Positions 36,333-47,641 of a stretch of DNA of 64,000 bases are shown here, piece after piece. The stretch covers positions 22,235,079 to 22,299,078 of the forward strand of contig CM055313.2 in assembly GCA_029255685.2 (NCBI GenBank), written 5' to 3'. The DNA comes from Silene conica. Its lineage: Eukaryota; Streptophyta; Magnoliopsida; Caryophyllales; Caryophyllaceae. Made by a program: the position numbers and the translations under genes. The first letter of the stretch is position 1, and each line of letters begins with the position of its first letter. Below the pieces are notes generated by a model. That model saw nothing but the letters and a program-made list of their open reading frames with translations. It searched no databases and was not told where the DNA came from.

Positions 36333-37034
36333 TTTTTTTGGTGAAATTTAAAATAATATTAGGAGCCAAAAGAATACATCAACCCAGTTTCATAAGCAAT
36401 TTGCCTTACAACTCAAACACCATACTAGCAGCCTACAATAGTCTGTTAATCCAGTCTCTGTCCCTCCTTATCACTTTGCCTTTCGTTTGCTTTTGAATCC
36501 TCACCCTTAAGTCACTCTGAATCTTGCTCACACAACTATCCGGATGTATGATTTTGTGTTCATATCTGCTCAGGTTCCTCTACTGCCACACATAGTATAT
36601 TGCACCATTTACAATACTATTCAGCACTCCACATTTAAGCCTAGTAAAGCGCCTGTGAGTATGCCAGTGTTCTACATAAGCATCAGATATTCTCACCCCT
36701 GTCCATTGTTGCAGTAGACTCGGAGTCCTGCTACTGTATTGGCATCTGAAAAAGAGATGCTGAAGTGTTTCCTCCTCTTGATCACAAATGTAACACCTGC
36801 TGTCAATGCTGATGTTCAGTCTGAATAGGTTATATTTTGTATTGAAGCCCTTCTGATGATATGACCAGGCTATAAATCCATGCTTAGGCACAGACTACTT
36901 ATTCCATACCAGGTGAACCCAATCTTTCTCAGTCTGCATAGGAGCTAACCAGTTGTATCCTTTTGTGATTGAGTGTTCATTCCTAGGAATGCTATTCCAG
37001 ATGTTCTGATCATATGCTCCCTACAATTCCAATG
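36333..37034 (-). mobile_element. 5'-truncated LINE fragment (RT zinc-binding C-terminus)
   Basis: CCCAATTATTATGTTC is repeated perfectly at 36317-36332 and 37035-37050, a 16-bp target duplication typical of target-primed insertion. The minus-strand frame contains PKHGFIAWSYHQKGFNTK, FRLNISIDSRCYICDQEEE and TLQHLFFRCQYS, the zf-RVT domain at the C-terminus of plant LINEs, with Cys-x2-Cys ... His-x4-Cys. Stops lie before and after this frame. The element's 3' end faces 36333, with a short T run on the plus strand. Confidence 0.9.
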
Positions 37035-37178
37035 CCCAATTATTATGTTCATCACAATGAAATTATTAGCTGGTATTATAGTTGTAGTTCTCCGTGGCTA
37101 TTTGTTAATTTTCATAATAATCCTTGTTGAGGATAACGCTGCGTTTTTTTGCCAGCTACAATCGCATTTGTTAACTTT

Positions 37179-37225
37179 CACTAGTAGAAAAAACCCCTAT
37201 TACGACGCGATTTTCGTGGTGGTTC
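37179..37225 (+). repeat. Second CACTA left terminus inside the element
   Basis: CACTAGTAGAAAAAACCCC followed by tattacgacgcg closely repeats the left end at 32821. Its preceding bases (ttt) do not match the aat after the only right end at 39853. It may be an internal duplicate of the terminus or a nested element that lost its right end. Confidence 0.7.
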
Positions 37226-37787
37226 TAATAGAGGTGAAGAATTGTTCCGAATAGTTTCATTACTTGGTTCAAATTCTAATCAATTTCTTATTGTTTCATT
37301 TTGTTTATGTAGAAGACATAAAGGTGAAAAATTGTATTCTATTCAATTGATTTTGTTTGTGTTACAACTGAGATACGTGAACTGCCTATTTCTGGTCTCC
37401 TTAAGTCGGCCTGATTTAGCCATCCGTCAAGATGGCAAGCCAATTGCGGACTACTTGGCTATCTTAAGTCAATTTGGGAAGATGTATGCGGTCTAGATCC
37501 ATTGCCTGAATGTAGTTAAATGTTGCTGTAGTATTCTCAAGAAAATTGTTGACATGGACAATAACAACAAAATGCTTGATTTCCTAATAGGAATAGACAC
37601 TCGTCTGACAATATTTGTGATCAGATTCTGGCCACTGATCTCTACCTATTGTGGAGTAGTACATGATTAGTAGTATATGCTCAATATTGATTATCACTCG
37701 CTATAAATTTTGGTGTGTTCAGATTCTAGGGATTCTACAATTAATCTTTTGGAAGACAAGTTGCTCTAATGTTGATGGTGATCTTAT

Positions 37788-38852
37788 TTCCCTTTCTGTA
37801 CCAGGTAATAAACTAATACTAATTTCTAAACCTTGATTTGAGCAAGGGGTGTTTCCTTGAGCTTCCTATTAAGTTGGCATTCTGTAGGTGGTAAAAGAGT
37901 AATAACCATCTTAAATAGAGAATGTTGCTTGGAACATAGCTTAAGCAACCACAGTTTAAAATACGGCGTTAAATGTCACTTACTATTGTGAAGAAGTTCA
38001 ATAAAGAGTGTTATGCTTGTTTCAAGGCAAATCAGAAGGTGAGCATGAGGCAAGCATGAGGCTCAAAACCCACTTCCTCATCGAGATTGAAGGCTTTAAT
38101 TGTGGGAGCGAGCAGATTCTGTTTATAGGTAAAAATCATGGAACCATTTACATAATTAATATACTGTGGGTAATCAATAATAGTAGCTCCAATTTCCCTC
38201 TCTTGGGCCTGTTTCAGCACATGTATTATGCCTGTTTAGCAAATGTAGCATCTCTCTTGCTCTCATATAATGAAACCATGTACACCATGCAGGAGCTACA
38301 AATAGGCCACATGAACTTGATGAAGTTGCAGGGAGACGGGTCACAAAAAGATTTTATATACCCTGACGCAGGTATAAATATGGAAGGGCGTGATTTAGAG
38401 CTGATGACCACAATTGATAAACTAATAATTAACTCTTTGGATACAGATGCAAGGGATTGGATCGTCCGGAACCTCTTAAACAAAGATGGGCTGTTTAGAC
38501 TCTTGACTGAGGATATGGCAATAATTTGCAACATGACTCAAGGTATATGGCTTGTACCGTAGTGAACATGTCCTTTATGAATACCCATGATAAGTACATA
38601 TAGAGTAATGAAATAACACAGATTTGAGGAAGTAGATACTCTTAATCAAAGATGGGTGGTTAAGTGTGTGTGTGTCCTTATCCCGATATGATTTGAGGAA
38701 GTAGTAACTCAAATGTTACATTTCCATTAATTTGAGCTGGTTATTTCAGATTGCAGAGGGTGAAAAGCTAGTGAGAGCTCTTTTCAACGTTGCTAGTTGC
38801 CGTCAACCAGCTGTCTTTTTCGTTGATGAAGTAAACTCCCTTCTGTCCCAAG
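37788..38852 (+). pseudogene. Captured, rearranged fragments of a FIDGETIN-LIKE-1 type AAA ATPase
   Basis: Three pieces match the AAA core of FIGL1/katanin-like ATPases. They are: about 38027-38140 (KSEGEHEASMRLKTHFLIEI then EGFNCGSEQILFIG); about 38447-38541 (DARDWIVRNLLNKDGLFRL then EDMAIICNMTQG); and about 38752-38852 ([18 protein letters not shown] then [15 protein letters not shown], holding the Walker B region). In the intact family the last piece precedes the other two. The intron start after SLLSQ (about 38855-38945) is repeated at about 37800-37895, so part of the gene seems duplicated in tandem rather than simply shuffled. Walker A and the rest are absent. No ATPase could be made from this. 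Confidence 0.75.
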
Positions 38853-41800
38853 TATTACACTAATACTTATTTCTAAACTTTGACTTCAGAAAAGGGTGTT
38901 TCCTTGAGCTTCCTATTCAGTTGGCATTCTACATACTGATGGTAAAAAAGCTACAGCTACAGATGAGACCAAATAAGAGTGGGCGACCAAATGTTTAGCA
39001 AACTTGTAGATTAGTTTATAAAGTAGAGCGTGTATGTTATTCATCCACTTAGGATGTATTCTTGGTCATACTGATGATGATATTGTTACGTTGGATGTGA
39101 TGCAAGATTGGCGTACGTTTGTTGGACAAATATTGTTTGGAATACTATTTATGTGCTTACATTTCTATTTACAGGTTTAATTTTGTTCTTGTAGCATTTG
39201 GAATATCAAATTTATTGGGAGGTGCAGCTGAAATTTTCGTAGAAATTTTCATTTTAAAAAAATATATATAATTGTTACGACGGTTTCTTAAAACCGACGT
39301 AATAAGGTTGAATAAATTGCTTTTAATGACGGTTTTGCACAAAACAACCGACATAATAATCTTTAATGGCGGTTTTTGGAAGGGAACTGACATTATAACT
39401 TCCTTTCTCGGCGGTTCAGTAGTTACAACTGTCATAACAGAAAACATGTTTCGCTAGTAAATTAGCTTTCAAACACCTATAGCGACGGTTTTTAGAACTT
39501 TCAATGACGGTTTAACACCCAAGAATTGATGTTCTAATTATCTTTAGTGGCGGTTTTTGTAAAGGAAACTGACATGATAAATACCTTTCCCGACGGTTCT
39601 GTAGCTATACTGGCGGTTTTTATAACATTCAACGACGGTTGTAAAACAAACAAACGTCGTGTTATATAAGTCTATAACAACGGTTTTATATAACAACCAC
39701 CACAATAAGAGAGGTATAGCGACGGTTGCAGAAACTTTATACGACGGTTGTAAACTTTATACGACGCCGCGATATACGACGCACCCTAAACCTCTCAAAA
39801 CCGCCACAAAAGGTCATTTAAGACCGCCACCGTAGAGGTGTTTTCTACTAGTGAATGTTGCGTTGTTATAGGTGTTTCGGGGTCTTAGCGGAAGTGTCGA
39901 GAAGCCTACAAGTCGAGAAACCGCTCTTTAAACCGTTCTGGGTGTTTCTAGCTCAAAGTCGGGCGTAACTCGGGCAGTGGGGTGTTCCTACACCCACCAA
40001 AAAATCAAAGCCAGGCGTAACTCAGGCAGTCGGGTGTTACAACACCCGACTGCCCAAGTTACACCCAAGAAGAATGAAGAAAAAGACAAAAGAAAGAAGT
40101 CGGGCGTAACTTGCACCCATCCGGCGTAGCTAAGGGGCGGCCGGTGTTCGCTACACCGGATGGGCCCTATTTTTGGTTTATTTCGCCTTTCTTAAGTGGG
40201 CTTTCAACCCCACTTTGGCCTTTTGTATATATACCTCTTTTTCAGAATTTTGTAAAGAACACAACACTATTCAAGCTTAGAATATCTCTTTCATTTTTAC
40301 CTTAGGATTTTTAGGAGTATTGAGGAAGCAAGTTTCTAGGGTTTGGGTTTCTTGAGGAAATTGTTCATCCATTTTCGAATCAACCTTGTTCTTGTCATTT
40401 TGGTATTTTAATCTCACCTTTAATTTTTCTTTCAATCTATTTAGTTGTTTTAATTCATCTTTTGTTGCTCTCATATCACATCTTCTTTTGCTAGTTTGTT
40501 CTTATAACTTAGTTATTGTTGCTTGATCGTATGTTTTTCGCATCCATAATCATCAAAAACATGTTTGTCATCATTAGATCGCATTTATTTATTAGTCTCG
40601 AAACCCTAAACATGATTAGTGAGTAGACCCTCTTCTAGGGGGTGATTTGACTTTAAAGCATGTTGACTTCTTAAGATGGGTGTTGTGTTGGGTTGTAAAA
40701 GGTGAAGGAGTTGAGGTTTATCAAGGGGTTTGACTTGTTTAATGTTTGACTTGGGGTTTTTGAATCGGGAGACCTTTTAACCCTTGACCATCAATGAGAA
40801 TTGATTAGGTTAGAAGTTGACCACCCTAGTTAATCTAGTTATCGACCTAGATTGAACCCGAGAGGGGGAATTTGGGTTGGGTACCCTTGATATTTGGTTA
40901 GAAAGCGGTCCTTGAGAGAGGAAGTGTGAAGACCGGGGTTTGACTTGTTTTGATCCTTTGGCCTAGGAAAGAGGGGGTTGGGGTTTGGCCAACCTTAGTC
41001 GTTTTAATCCTAGAACCCGGAGTAGTCCAACTCATGAACCCGAGAGGGGTATGGGGAGGAAAACCTAGTGATACCTAGTGAGCCCGAGAGGGAGTCTTGG
41101 TACGAATTAGAGGAGTCACCTCTCAACCCCGTTACCTAAAACAACCGAACAAGTATCCATTAAGGGAAGTCACATGTGAAATGGTCGAATCACTTCCTAG
41201 TCCCTTCTTAATTTGAGTAATTCGTTTTAATCTTAACCTAGTTTGTTTTCCTTACTTTTGTTTACTTTTAGTAATTAGTTTTAGTTCCTTAATCTCAATC
41301 AAACTCAATATTTACTCGACTTAGCTAAGCATAAAGGTAGAACAATAGGTACTCAACAACTACTCCCTGTGGACCGACCCTCGATTATTTGCTACGATTT
41401 ATCGTGCACTTGCGAGGCTATCTTTAAAGCTATCAGTAGGCCGGCTGGTGATCCATTCTATACTTAGCCAAATTTCGAGAATTGAAGAATTCGTGTTTTG
41501 GGCAGATCCTTAAGAAAAGACTCCCAGCCGGAGGCCAACCGGCAGCCGGTCCACCGGCTGGTGGTACCTGTACAAGGAAGAAAAAAGAAGCAAAAGTCAG
41601 AAATCTCATATTAGGCTCCCAGCCGGTGGACAACCGGCAGCCGGCCCACCGGCTGGCTGTAGCTGTGTTGATGAAGACAATGAAGGAAAAATTCAGAATT
41701 TTGCAAAAGGACTCCCAGCCGGTCCACCACCGGCAGCCGGTTGACCGGCTGAAAGTCAGATTTCAGTATTTCGCGCACTATATAAACCCGCACTTAGTCT

Positions 41801-42799
41801 ATTATTTTTTACGCAACATTTGAGATATTTTCAGTCTTATTTTAGGGTTTTTACTGTTCCATTGAGATACACTTAGCCATCAAAAACTCTCTTAAAAAAA
41901 CTTTAATCCTTTCTTAGATTTTATTTTTATCTTGTAGTTCTTGATAACCCTTCCTTAGTCACTCTCCTAGTTATTGTTCTTAGCCATTGTTAAAGGATTT
42001 TTGGTTGTAATTTGGAGGGTTTGAGAAGACTCTTCCTTTGTAATCAAAGCTCTTCACTTTAATCAAGTTGTTGGTATAATCTTTCCTCTCTTTACTTAGT
42101 TATTTCATTTGTTTAAGTTTTCCTTGTTCATTTGTTTATATTCATCATAATAAAACATGTTTAGCATTAATTCCTCATTTGTTCATGTTTCCTTCTTAAT
42201 CATGTGTGAGTAGTTTCATTCTAGGGTTAGGGGTTTGCTTGGGTAGTTAGTAACCATGAAATATGCATAGGGTTAGTCTTGTTTTGCCTCTTTGGTTGAG
42301 TTTTCACATCATGCATGTTACGTGTTCGACGAGTTGCCTCAACGATGGTTGGGTATTAGTCTTCGCTATGTTTGCTTTAGACGATGGTCTTAAGTTCCAT
42401 GAGCATGTTTATGTGTTAGGTTAGCTTTGTTTGTAGCGGAAGCTAGGACTAGTCTTGACCTAAGGGTAGTCGACTCGAGAGAAGAGACGACCCTAAACTT
42501 ACCATAGAAGTGACACAAGACCGTTATCTTACGTTTGGTTACCGACTTACCTAAGTGACCCCCGACACCGTAGTCCTCCTTATCATCAATCTAATCTTAG
42601 CTTTATTGTTCTTATTTGCCATTAGTTGTCAGTCTTTTCGCAAACCAAACTATTACCCCCGACTTAAGCCTTAATTGGAACCTAACTAATCAATTTCCCC
42701 ACCATCTTCGCGTTCAACCCCGAACTTAATACTACTTTCCTTCGGGTTTACAAATCTTGTTTGATGACCGGTAGTGACGGCAAATTCCGGCCATCAAAA

Positions 42800-42818
42800 T
42801 GGCGCCGTTGCCGGGGAT
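42800..42818 (+). other. Primer-binding site, tRNA-Asp type (after LTR1)
   Basis: TGGCGCCGTTGCCGGGGAT lies three bases after the LTR end. It is complementary to the 3' end of plant tRNA-Asp(GTC), the primer used by Athila-type Ty3/gypsy elements. Confidence 0.85.
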
Positions 42819-42972
42819 GGTGCTAGAAATTGTTCAGTTTAGTTTTAGTTTTAGCTTTAGTTAGTTGTGCTTTCTTTGTTTTGGTCAAAGCTTTGTTAGT
42901 TAAGTGTAGAGTGGTTGATATTTTACTCTCCCTAAAAAACACTAGAACGACTAATTTTGTGCCAAGTTTTTA

Positions 42973-45452
42973 TGCCTAGGGGTGATTCTAATTCTTTGTT
43001 TTCGACTTCCGGACCGGAAAGGCTTTTTCGAGCCTTAAGGAGGAGGACAATAGCGAGAGTGAAAATTGATTCCCACGCTTCAACTAGCCACAACTAGCCA
43101 CAACAACCCATCTACTTCACCCGAACCACAAAGCCCAAATCAAAGCATTCCAAGCCCAACCTCCGAAAATTTCGACAACCCATTATACCAATCACCACCA
43201 CCCTCACCTCACATTCCAAACCACCCACAAATTCCCATAATGGCCGCCCTTAGGGATCACAATCGGCCAAACCACAATGATACAACAAACCCCATTAATT
43301 TTGGCACTCTTGTCCCTCAAAACTTCGAGATTCACCCTTCTCAAATGAGCTCTATTGAGAAGAATGCTTTTAGTGGAGCCTCTCATGAAGATGCTCACGG
43401 ACATTTGAGAAAGTTTAAGGGCAGAGTTGCCATGATCAAGAAGACGGGGGTGCCGGAAGAAACTTTGAGGCTAATGCTCTTCCCCTACTCATTGACGGAC
43501 AAGGCGGATAGGTGGTTGGACATTCATCCCCCTAATACCTTTACTACTTGGGATGAATTAGCCACGACTTTTCTCGCTAAGTACTATCCATCTTCGAAGA
43601 CACAATGCTCCGCAATGAAATCACCCAATTTCAACAGGATGAGGGTGAAAGCTTGGGAGAGGCATGGGATAGATACCAAGACTTGCTTTCTCGGTGTCCT
43701 CATCACGGGATACCCACATGGTATACGACCCAAACCTTCTTTCAAACTCTTCTCCCACGCACCAAGGAGATGGTGAATGCGTCCGCGGGGGGTAGTTTTG
43801 ACCACCTCCCAAATGAAGATGGGACCGAGCTTATCAAGAAGATAGTGGATTCCGAAGAAAACTATGGTACAAGAGGGAATTCATTGAGAAGAAGTAGTAA
43901 ATACCCCAATGAGAGCCTCTCCAACTCCAAAGCAAATGAAGAAACAAATGCCAAAATTGATTTGTTGACTAAGAAGTTGGAGGAGTTAACAAAGGGGTCT
44001 TCAAGCAAAAAAACCAAGGGAAACACTCCGGGAATGTACCAAGTGAGTAACGTTGTTTCTTGGGACTTTTGTGGGGGAAGTGGGTACACATTCGATGTAT
44101 GTGCTAATAATTCTAATGAGGGAAGTGGGAGTGAAAAGGAGTTGTATGCCTTTCAAGCATTCAACAACTCTAGGAGTCAAAACACTTTCAACCCGAATTC
44201 CAATTACTACCATCCGGGCATTCGTGGAAGCCCTTACATGAGCTACAAGAGCCCTTATGTCTTGAACCCACACCAACTTCAACAACCCCAAGTTCAAAAT
44301 CCACCCGGTTTCCAACCAAGGGGTGGAAATTTCAATCCAAGAAATAATTACCACAATCAAAACTTCCACCAAGGGAATCAATCAAATCAAGCCAGCCAAG
44401 GCTTTCCACAAAAATTCAATGACCCGAATTTCAACCCAAATTTCAATCATCAAAATCAACAAAACTTCAATCCACCAAACCAAAATCTCAACCAACCACC
44501 ATTCCAAAACAACCCCAATCAAAACCAAAACAACTACAACCACAATCCACAACAAAATTTCAATAACAACCAAAATCTCAACAACCCAAACTTCAATCAA
44601 AACTTTCCATGAAACAACCAAAACCAAAACTTCAACAACCAAGCTCCAAGAGGAAACTCCCAAGGTGGGGGTGCAAGGAACGATTATGGGTTCCCCTTGC
44701 CCCTCACCAATGCGCCTCATCAAGACTCGACAAGCGATTCCCAAGTGGGGGAGTTGTTGAAACTTGTCAAAAACATGCAAGCAACTCACACCCAAGAAAT
44801 GACGAATTTGAAGAGTGCCAATCAAAGAGAAATACGGGAAATGGAGGCTCGAGTTGCCTCTCAAGCTCTAGCAAACCCACAAAGGCCATCGGGCGGCTTC
44901 CTTGCCCAAGGCCAAAGTTCCAAGGATGCCTCACATAATCACCAAGCACATGCGGTGATCTTGAGGAGTGGTACGGAGCTAGAGGACCCGTATAAAGACT
45001 ACAATTTCGGTGAAGAGGAGCCCATTTTGGAGCTTGTGAAAGAGAAGGAAAAGGGAGTTGATGCAAGCACTTCAAGGGATGATGAGTATTATGTGGAGGA
45101 CCTCCCTTATGAGGAGAAAGAAGAAGAAGTTATCTTGGAGGAAGTTGATGCTAGACAAGAAGAGTTGGTTGCACAACCAACTACGAAGGTAACAAGCAAA
45201 TTAGCACCCACCAAGGTACTATCTAACCCTCAACCTACTAGCTTGCCTTATCCTTCAAGGGCCTTGAAGGGAAAAGAAAACTTCAAGTTCACCAATTTTT
45301 GTAAGATGCTCGAACAACTTGAAGTGACTCTTCCTTTCACGGATGTGATTTTGAATATGCCGACTTACTCAAAATTTTTGAAAGAAATCTTGTCGGGAAA
45401 GAGAACCGTGGGTAGCCAAGAAGTAATGGCTATGAAGGAGGAGTGTAGTGCA
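42973..45452 (+). pseudogene. Athila-like Ty3/gypsy gag, defective (unit 1)
   Basis: The frame starts at 42973 (MPRGDSNSLFSTSGPERLF) and stops in a small tandem duplication near 43080. The second segment at 43066-43600 carries the gag domain start (NFEIHPSQMSSIEKNAFSG, LFPYSLTDKADRWLDIHPP, WDELATTFLAKYYP). A one-base loss at about 43602 shifts to the frame LRNEITQFQQDEGESLGEAW, CPHHGIPTW. It then runs through a degenerate zinc knuckle (WDFCGGSGYTFDVC, first Cys lost) and a long Asn/Gln/Phe-rich tract. A TGA at 44610 interrupts it; the frame resumes with a coiled coil and an acidic region and ends at EECSA. No pol follows. Confidence 0.88.
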
Positions 45453-45753
45453 CATCCTAGCATGTTAAGAAAATTACCTACTCATGGCTTTGGGAACTAC
45501 GATAATCATATCAATACTAACTAAATACAACATGATGAAAAATGAATATAAACTAATAACGACAATAGAAAATAAACTAAAACGTAAATATGAGAAGGGA
45601 TTAAGAAAAGTTACAATAAAAGTGGCAGAGAATCATGATGAACAAGTTTCGGAAATGAACTAAAACTTGAAGCAAAACCTAAAAAAGCTACTGTGTTTGT
45701 GAATGAAAGTTGATTACTGACTAATGAGAAATGATTAGATAAAATAAGATGAT
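45453..45753. repeat. 301-bp host flank block, copy 2 (inside array)
   Basis: Joined directly to the end of gag sequence: the frame runs from EECSA into host-derived PSMLRKLPTHGFGNYDN. It matches 32028-32328 with only scattered changes. Confidence 0.85.
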
Positions 45754-47465
45754 TGATGAGCTCTATTTTTGTCTTGTTTTTCATTGTATATTCTTCATTT
45801 TCGGTCCCGATTTGACCTCGTTTTGCGTATCGTTCCTTGATTTTACGTCCATTTCCTCGACTATTCCTATTTGGTTCCCATGTTGTAGGTATTGTGGCGA
45901 GAATGAAGAAACGGAGGCAAACGAGATGATTTTTGGAGCAAAATGAGAAGAAAATGCAAGAAGTCTCTCCAGGCCCTCCCAGCCGGTTCCCAGCCGGCGG
46001 CCGGTAGGCCGACTGGGGATCTTGACTTGACTTTTGGACAAAAAATGAGCAAAAGTTACAGGAATTGGAAGTTGGCATCTCAGCCGGTCACTAACCGGCG
46101 GCCGGTAGGCCGGCTGGTGACCCATTCTATACTTAGCCAAATTTCGAGAATTGAAGAATTCGTGTTTTGGGCAGATCCTTAAGAAAAGACTCACAGCCGG
46201 TGGCCAACCGGCAGCCGGTCCACCGGCTGGTGGTACCTGTACAAGGAAGAAAAAAGAAGCAAAAGTCACAAATCTCATATCAGGCTCCCAGCCGTGGCCA
46301 ACCAGCAGCCGGCCCACCGGCTGGCTGTAGCTGTGTTGATGAAGACAATGAAGGAAAAATTCAGAAGTTTGCAAAAAGACTCCCAACCGGTCTACCACCG
46401 GCAGCCGGTTGACCGGCTGAAAGTCAGATTTCAGTATTTCGCGCACTATATAAACCCGCACTTAGTCTATTATTTTTTACGCAACATTTGAGATATTTTC
46501 AGTCTTATTTTAGGGTTTTTACTGTTCCATTGAGATACACTTAGCCATCAAAAACTCTCTTAACAAAAACTTTAATCCTTTCTTAGATTTTATTTTTATC
46601 TTGTAGTTCTTGATAACCCTTCCTTAGTCACTCTCCTAGCTATTGTTCTTAGCCATTGTTAGAGGATTTTTGGTTGTAATTTGGAGGGTTTGAGAAGACT
46701 CTTCCTTTGTAATCAAAGCTCTTCACTTTAATCAAGTTGTTGGTATAATCTTTCCTCTCTTTACGTATTTATTTTATTTGTTTAAGTTTTCCTTGTTCAT
46801 TTGTTTACTTTCATCATAATACAACATGTTTAGCATTAATTCCTCATTTGTTCATGTTTCCTTCTTAATCATGTGTGAGTAGTTTCATTCTAGGGTTAGG
46901 GGTTTGCTTGGGTAGTTAGTAACCATGAAATATGCATAGGGTTAGTCTTGTTTTGTCTCTTTGGTTGAGTTTTCACATCATGCATGTTACGTGTTCGACG
47001 AGTTGCCTCAACGATGGTTGGGTATTAGTCTTCGCTATGTTTGCTTTAGACGATGGTCTTAAGTTCCATGAGCATGTTTATGTGTTAGGTTAGCTTTGTT
47101 TGTAGCGGAAGCTAGGACTAGTCTTGACCTAAGGGTAGTCGACTCGAGAGAAGAGACGACCCTAAACTTACCATAGAAGTGACACAAGACCGTTATCTTA
47201 CGTTTGGTTACCGACTTACCTAAGTGACCCCCGACACCGTAGTCCTCCTTATCATCAATCTAATCTTAGCTTTATTGTTCTTATTTTCCATTAGTTGTCA
47301 GTCTTTTCGCAAACCAAACTATTACCCCCGACTTAAGCCTTAATTGGAACCTAACTAATCAATTTCCCCACCATCTTCGCGTTCAACCCCGAACTTAATA
47401 CTACTTTCCTTCGGGTTTACAAATCTTGTTTGATGACCGGTAGTGACGGCAAATTCCGGCCATCA
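45754..47465 (+). mobile_element. LTR2 of the array (recombinant)
   Basis: 1712 bp. TATA box at about 46446 (cactatataaaccc). Five paired CAGCCGG/CCGGCTG palindrome modules lie at 45977-46418. It matches LTR3 variants up to 46956 and LTR1 variants from 47015 on. Confidence 0.85.
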
Positions 47466-47468
47466 AAA

Positions 47469-47487
47469 TGGCGCCGTTGCCGGGGAT
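47469..47487 (+). other. Primer-binding site, tRNA-Asp type (after LTR2)
   Basis: Identical to the site at 42800, exactly 4669 bp downstream. Confidence 0.85.
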
Positions 47488-47641
47488 GGTGCTAGAAATT
47501 GTTCAGTTTAGTTTTAGTTTTAGCTTTAGTTAGTTGTGCTTTCTTTGTTTTGGTCAAAGCTTTGTTAGTTAAGTGTAGAGTGGTTGATATTTTACTCTCC
47601 CTAAAAAACACTAGAACGACTAATTTTGTGCCAAGTTTTTA

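Larger units (their letters stand above)
32821..39853 (+). mobile_element. Level 4: CACTA (En/Spm) transposon with captured gene pieces
   Basis: Starts CACTAGTAGAAAAAG and ends TTTTCTACTAGTG, with AAT on both sides (32818-32820, 39854-39856). The subterminal regions (32850-33110 and 35145-35190 on the left, 39270-39830 on the right) contain many short copies of acgacggtt and aaccg(a/c)c in both orientations, as CACTA transposases require. No TNPA/TNPD-type transposase is visible, so it is non-autonomous. Fragments of an AAA ATPase gene lie at 37.8-38.9 kb. Confidence 0.9.
32675..41435 (+). mobile_element. Level 3: solo LTR inserted in LTR1
   Basis: GTAGG at 32670-32674 and 41436-41440 is a perfect 5-bp duplication. 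The uninterrupted sequence is visible in LTR2 (about 46105) and LTR3 (about 50774), where gccggtaggccggctgg is continuous. The element begins TGATAACTACG and ends GCTATCA. After removing the CACTA insertion (32821-39853) it is about 1.7 kb. A TATA box is at about 40222 (ttgtatatatacc). There is no internal region. Confidence 0.9.

Noticed and set aside
36580-36891. Host gene with a zinc-binding domain
   Set aside because: It is the zf-RVT tail of a LINE bounded by a 16-bp duplication.
38008-38562. 184-residue frame as a working ATPase gene
   Set aside because: It lacks Walker A, reads through intron-like sequence and lies in a CACTA element.
43595-43610. Programmed frameshift in gag
   Set aside because: No slippery heptamer is evident, and the same gag also has an early stop and an internal TGA. 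Decay is simpler.
44382-44864. 160-residue minus-strand frame full of V/I/L (also 49051-49533)
   Set aside because: Antisense shadow of the Asn/Gln-rich gag tract.
45781-46461. 226-residue minus-strand frame (also 50450-51130)
   Set aside because: It lies wholly in the LTR over the palindrome modules. The proline/glycine-rich product comes from CAGCCGG repeats, with no start context or domain.
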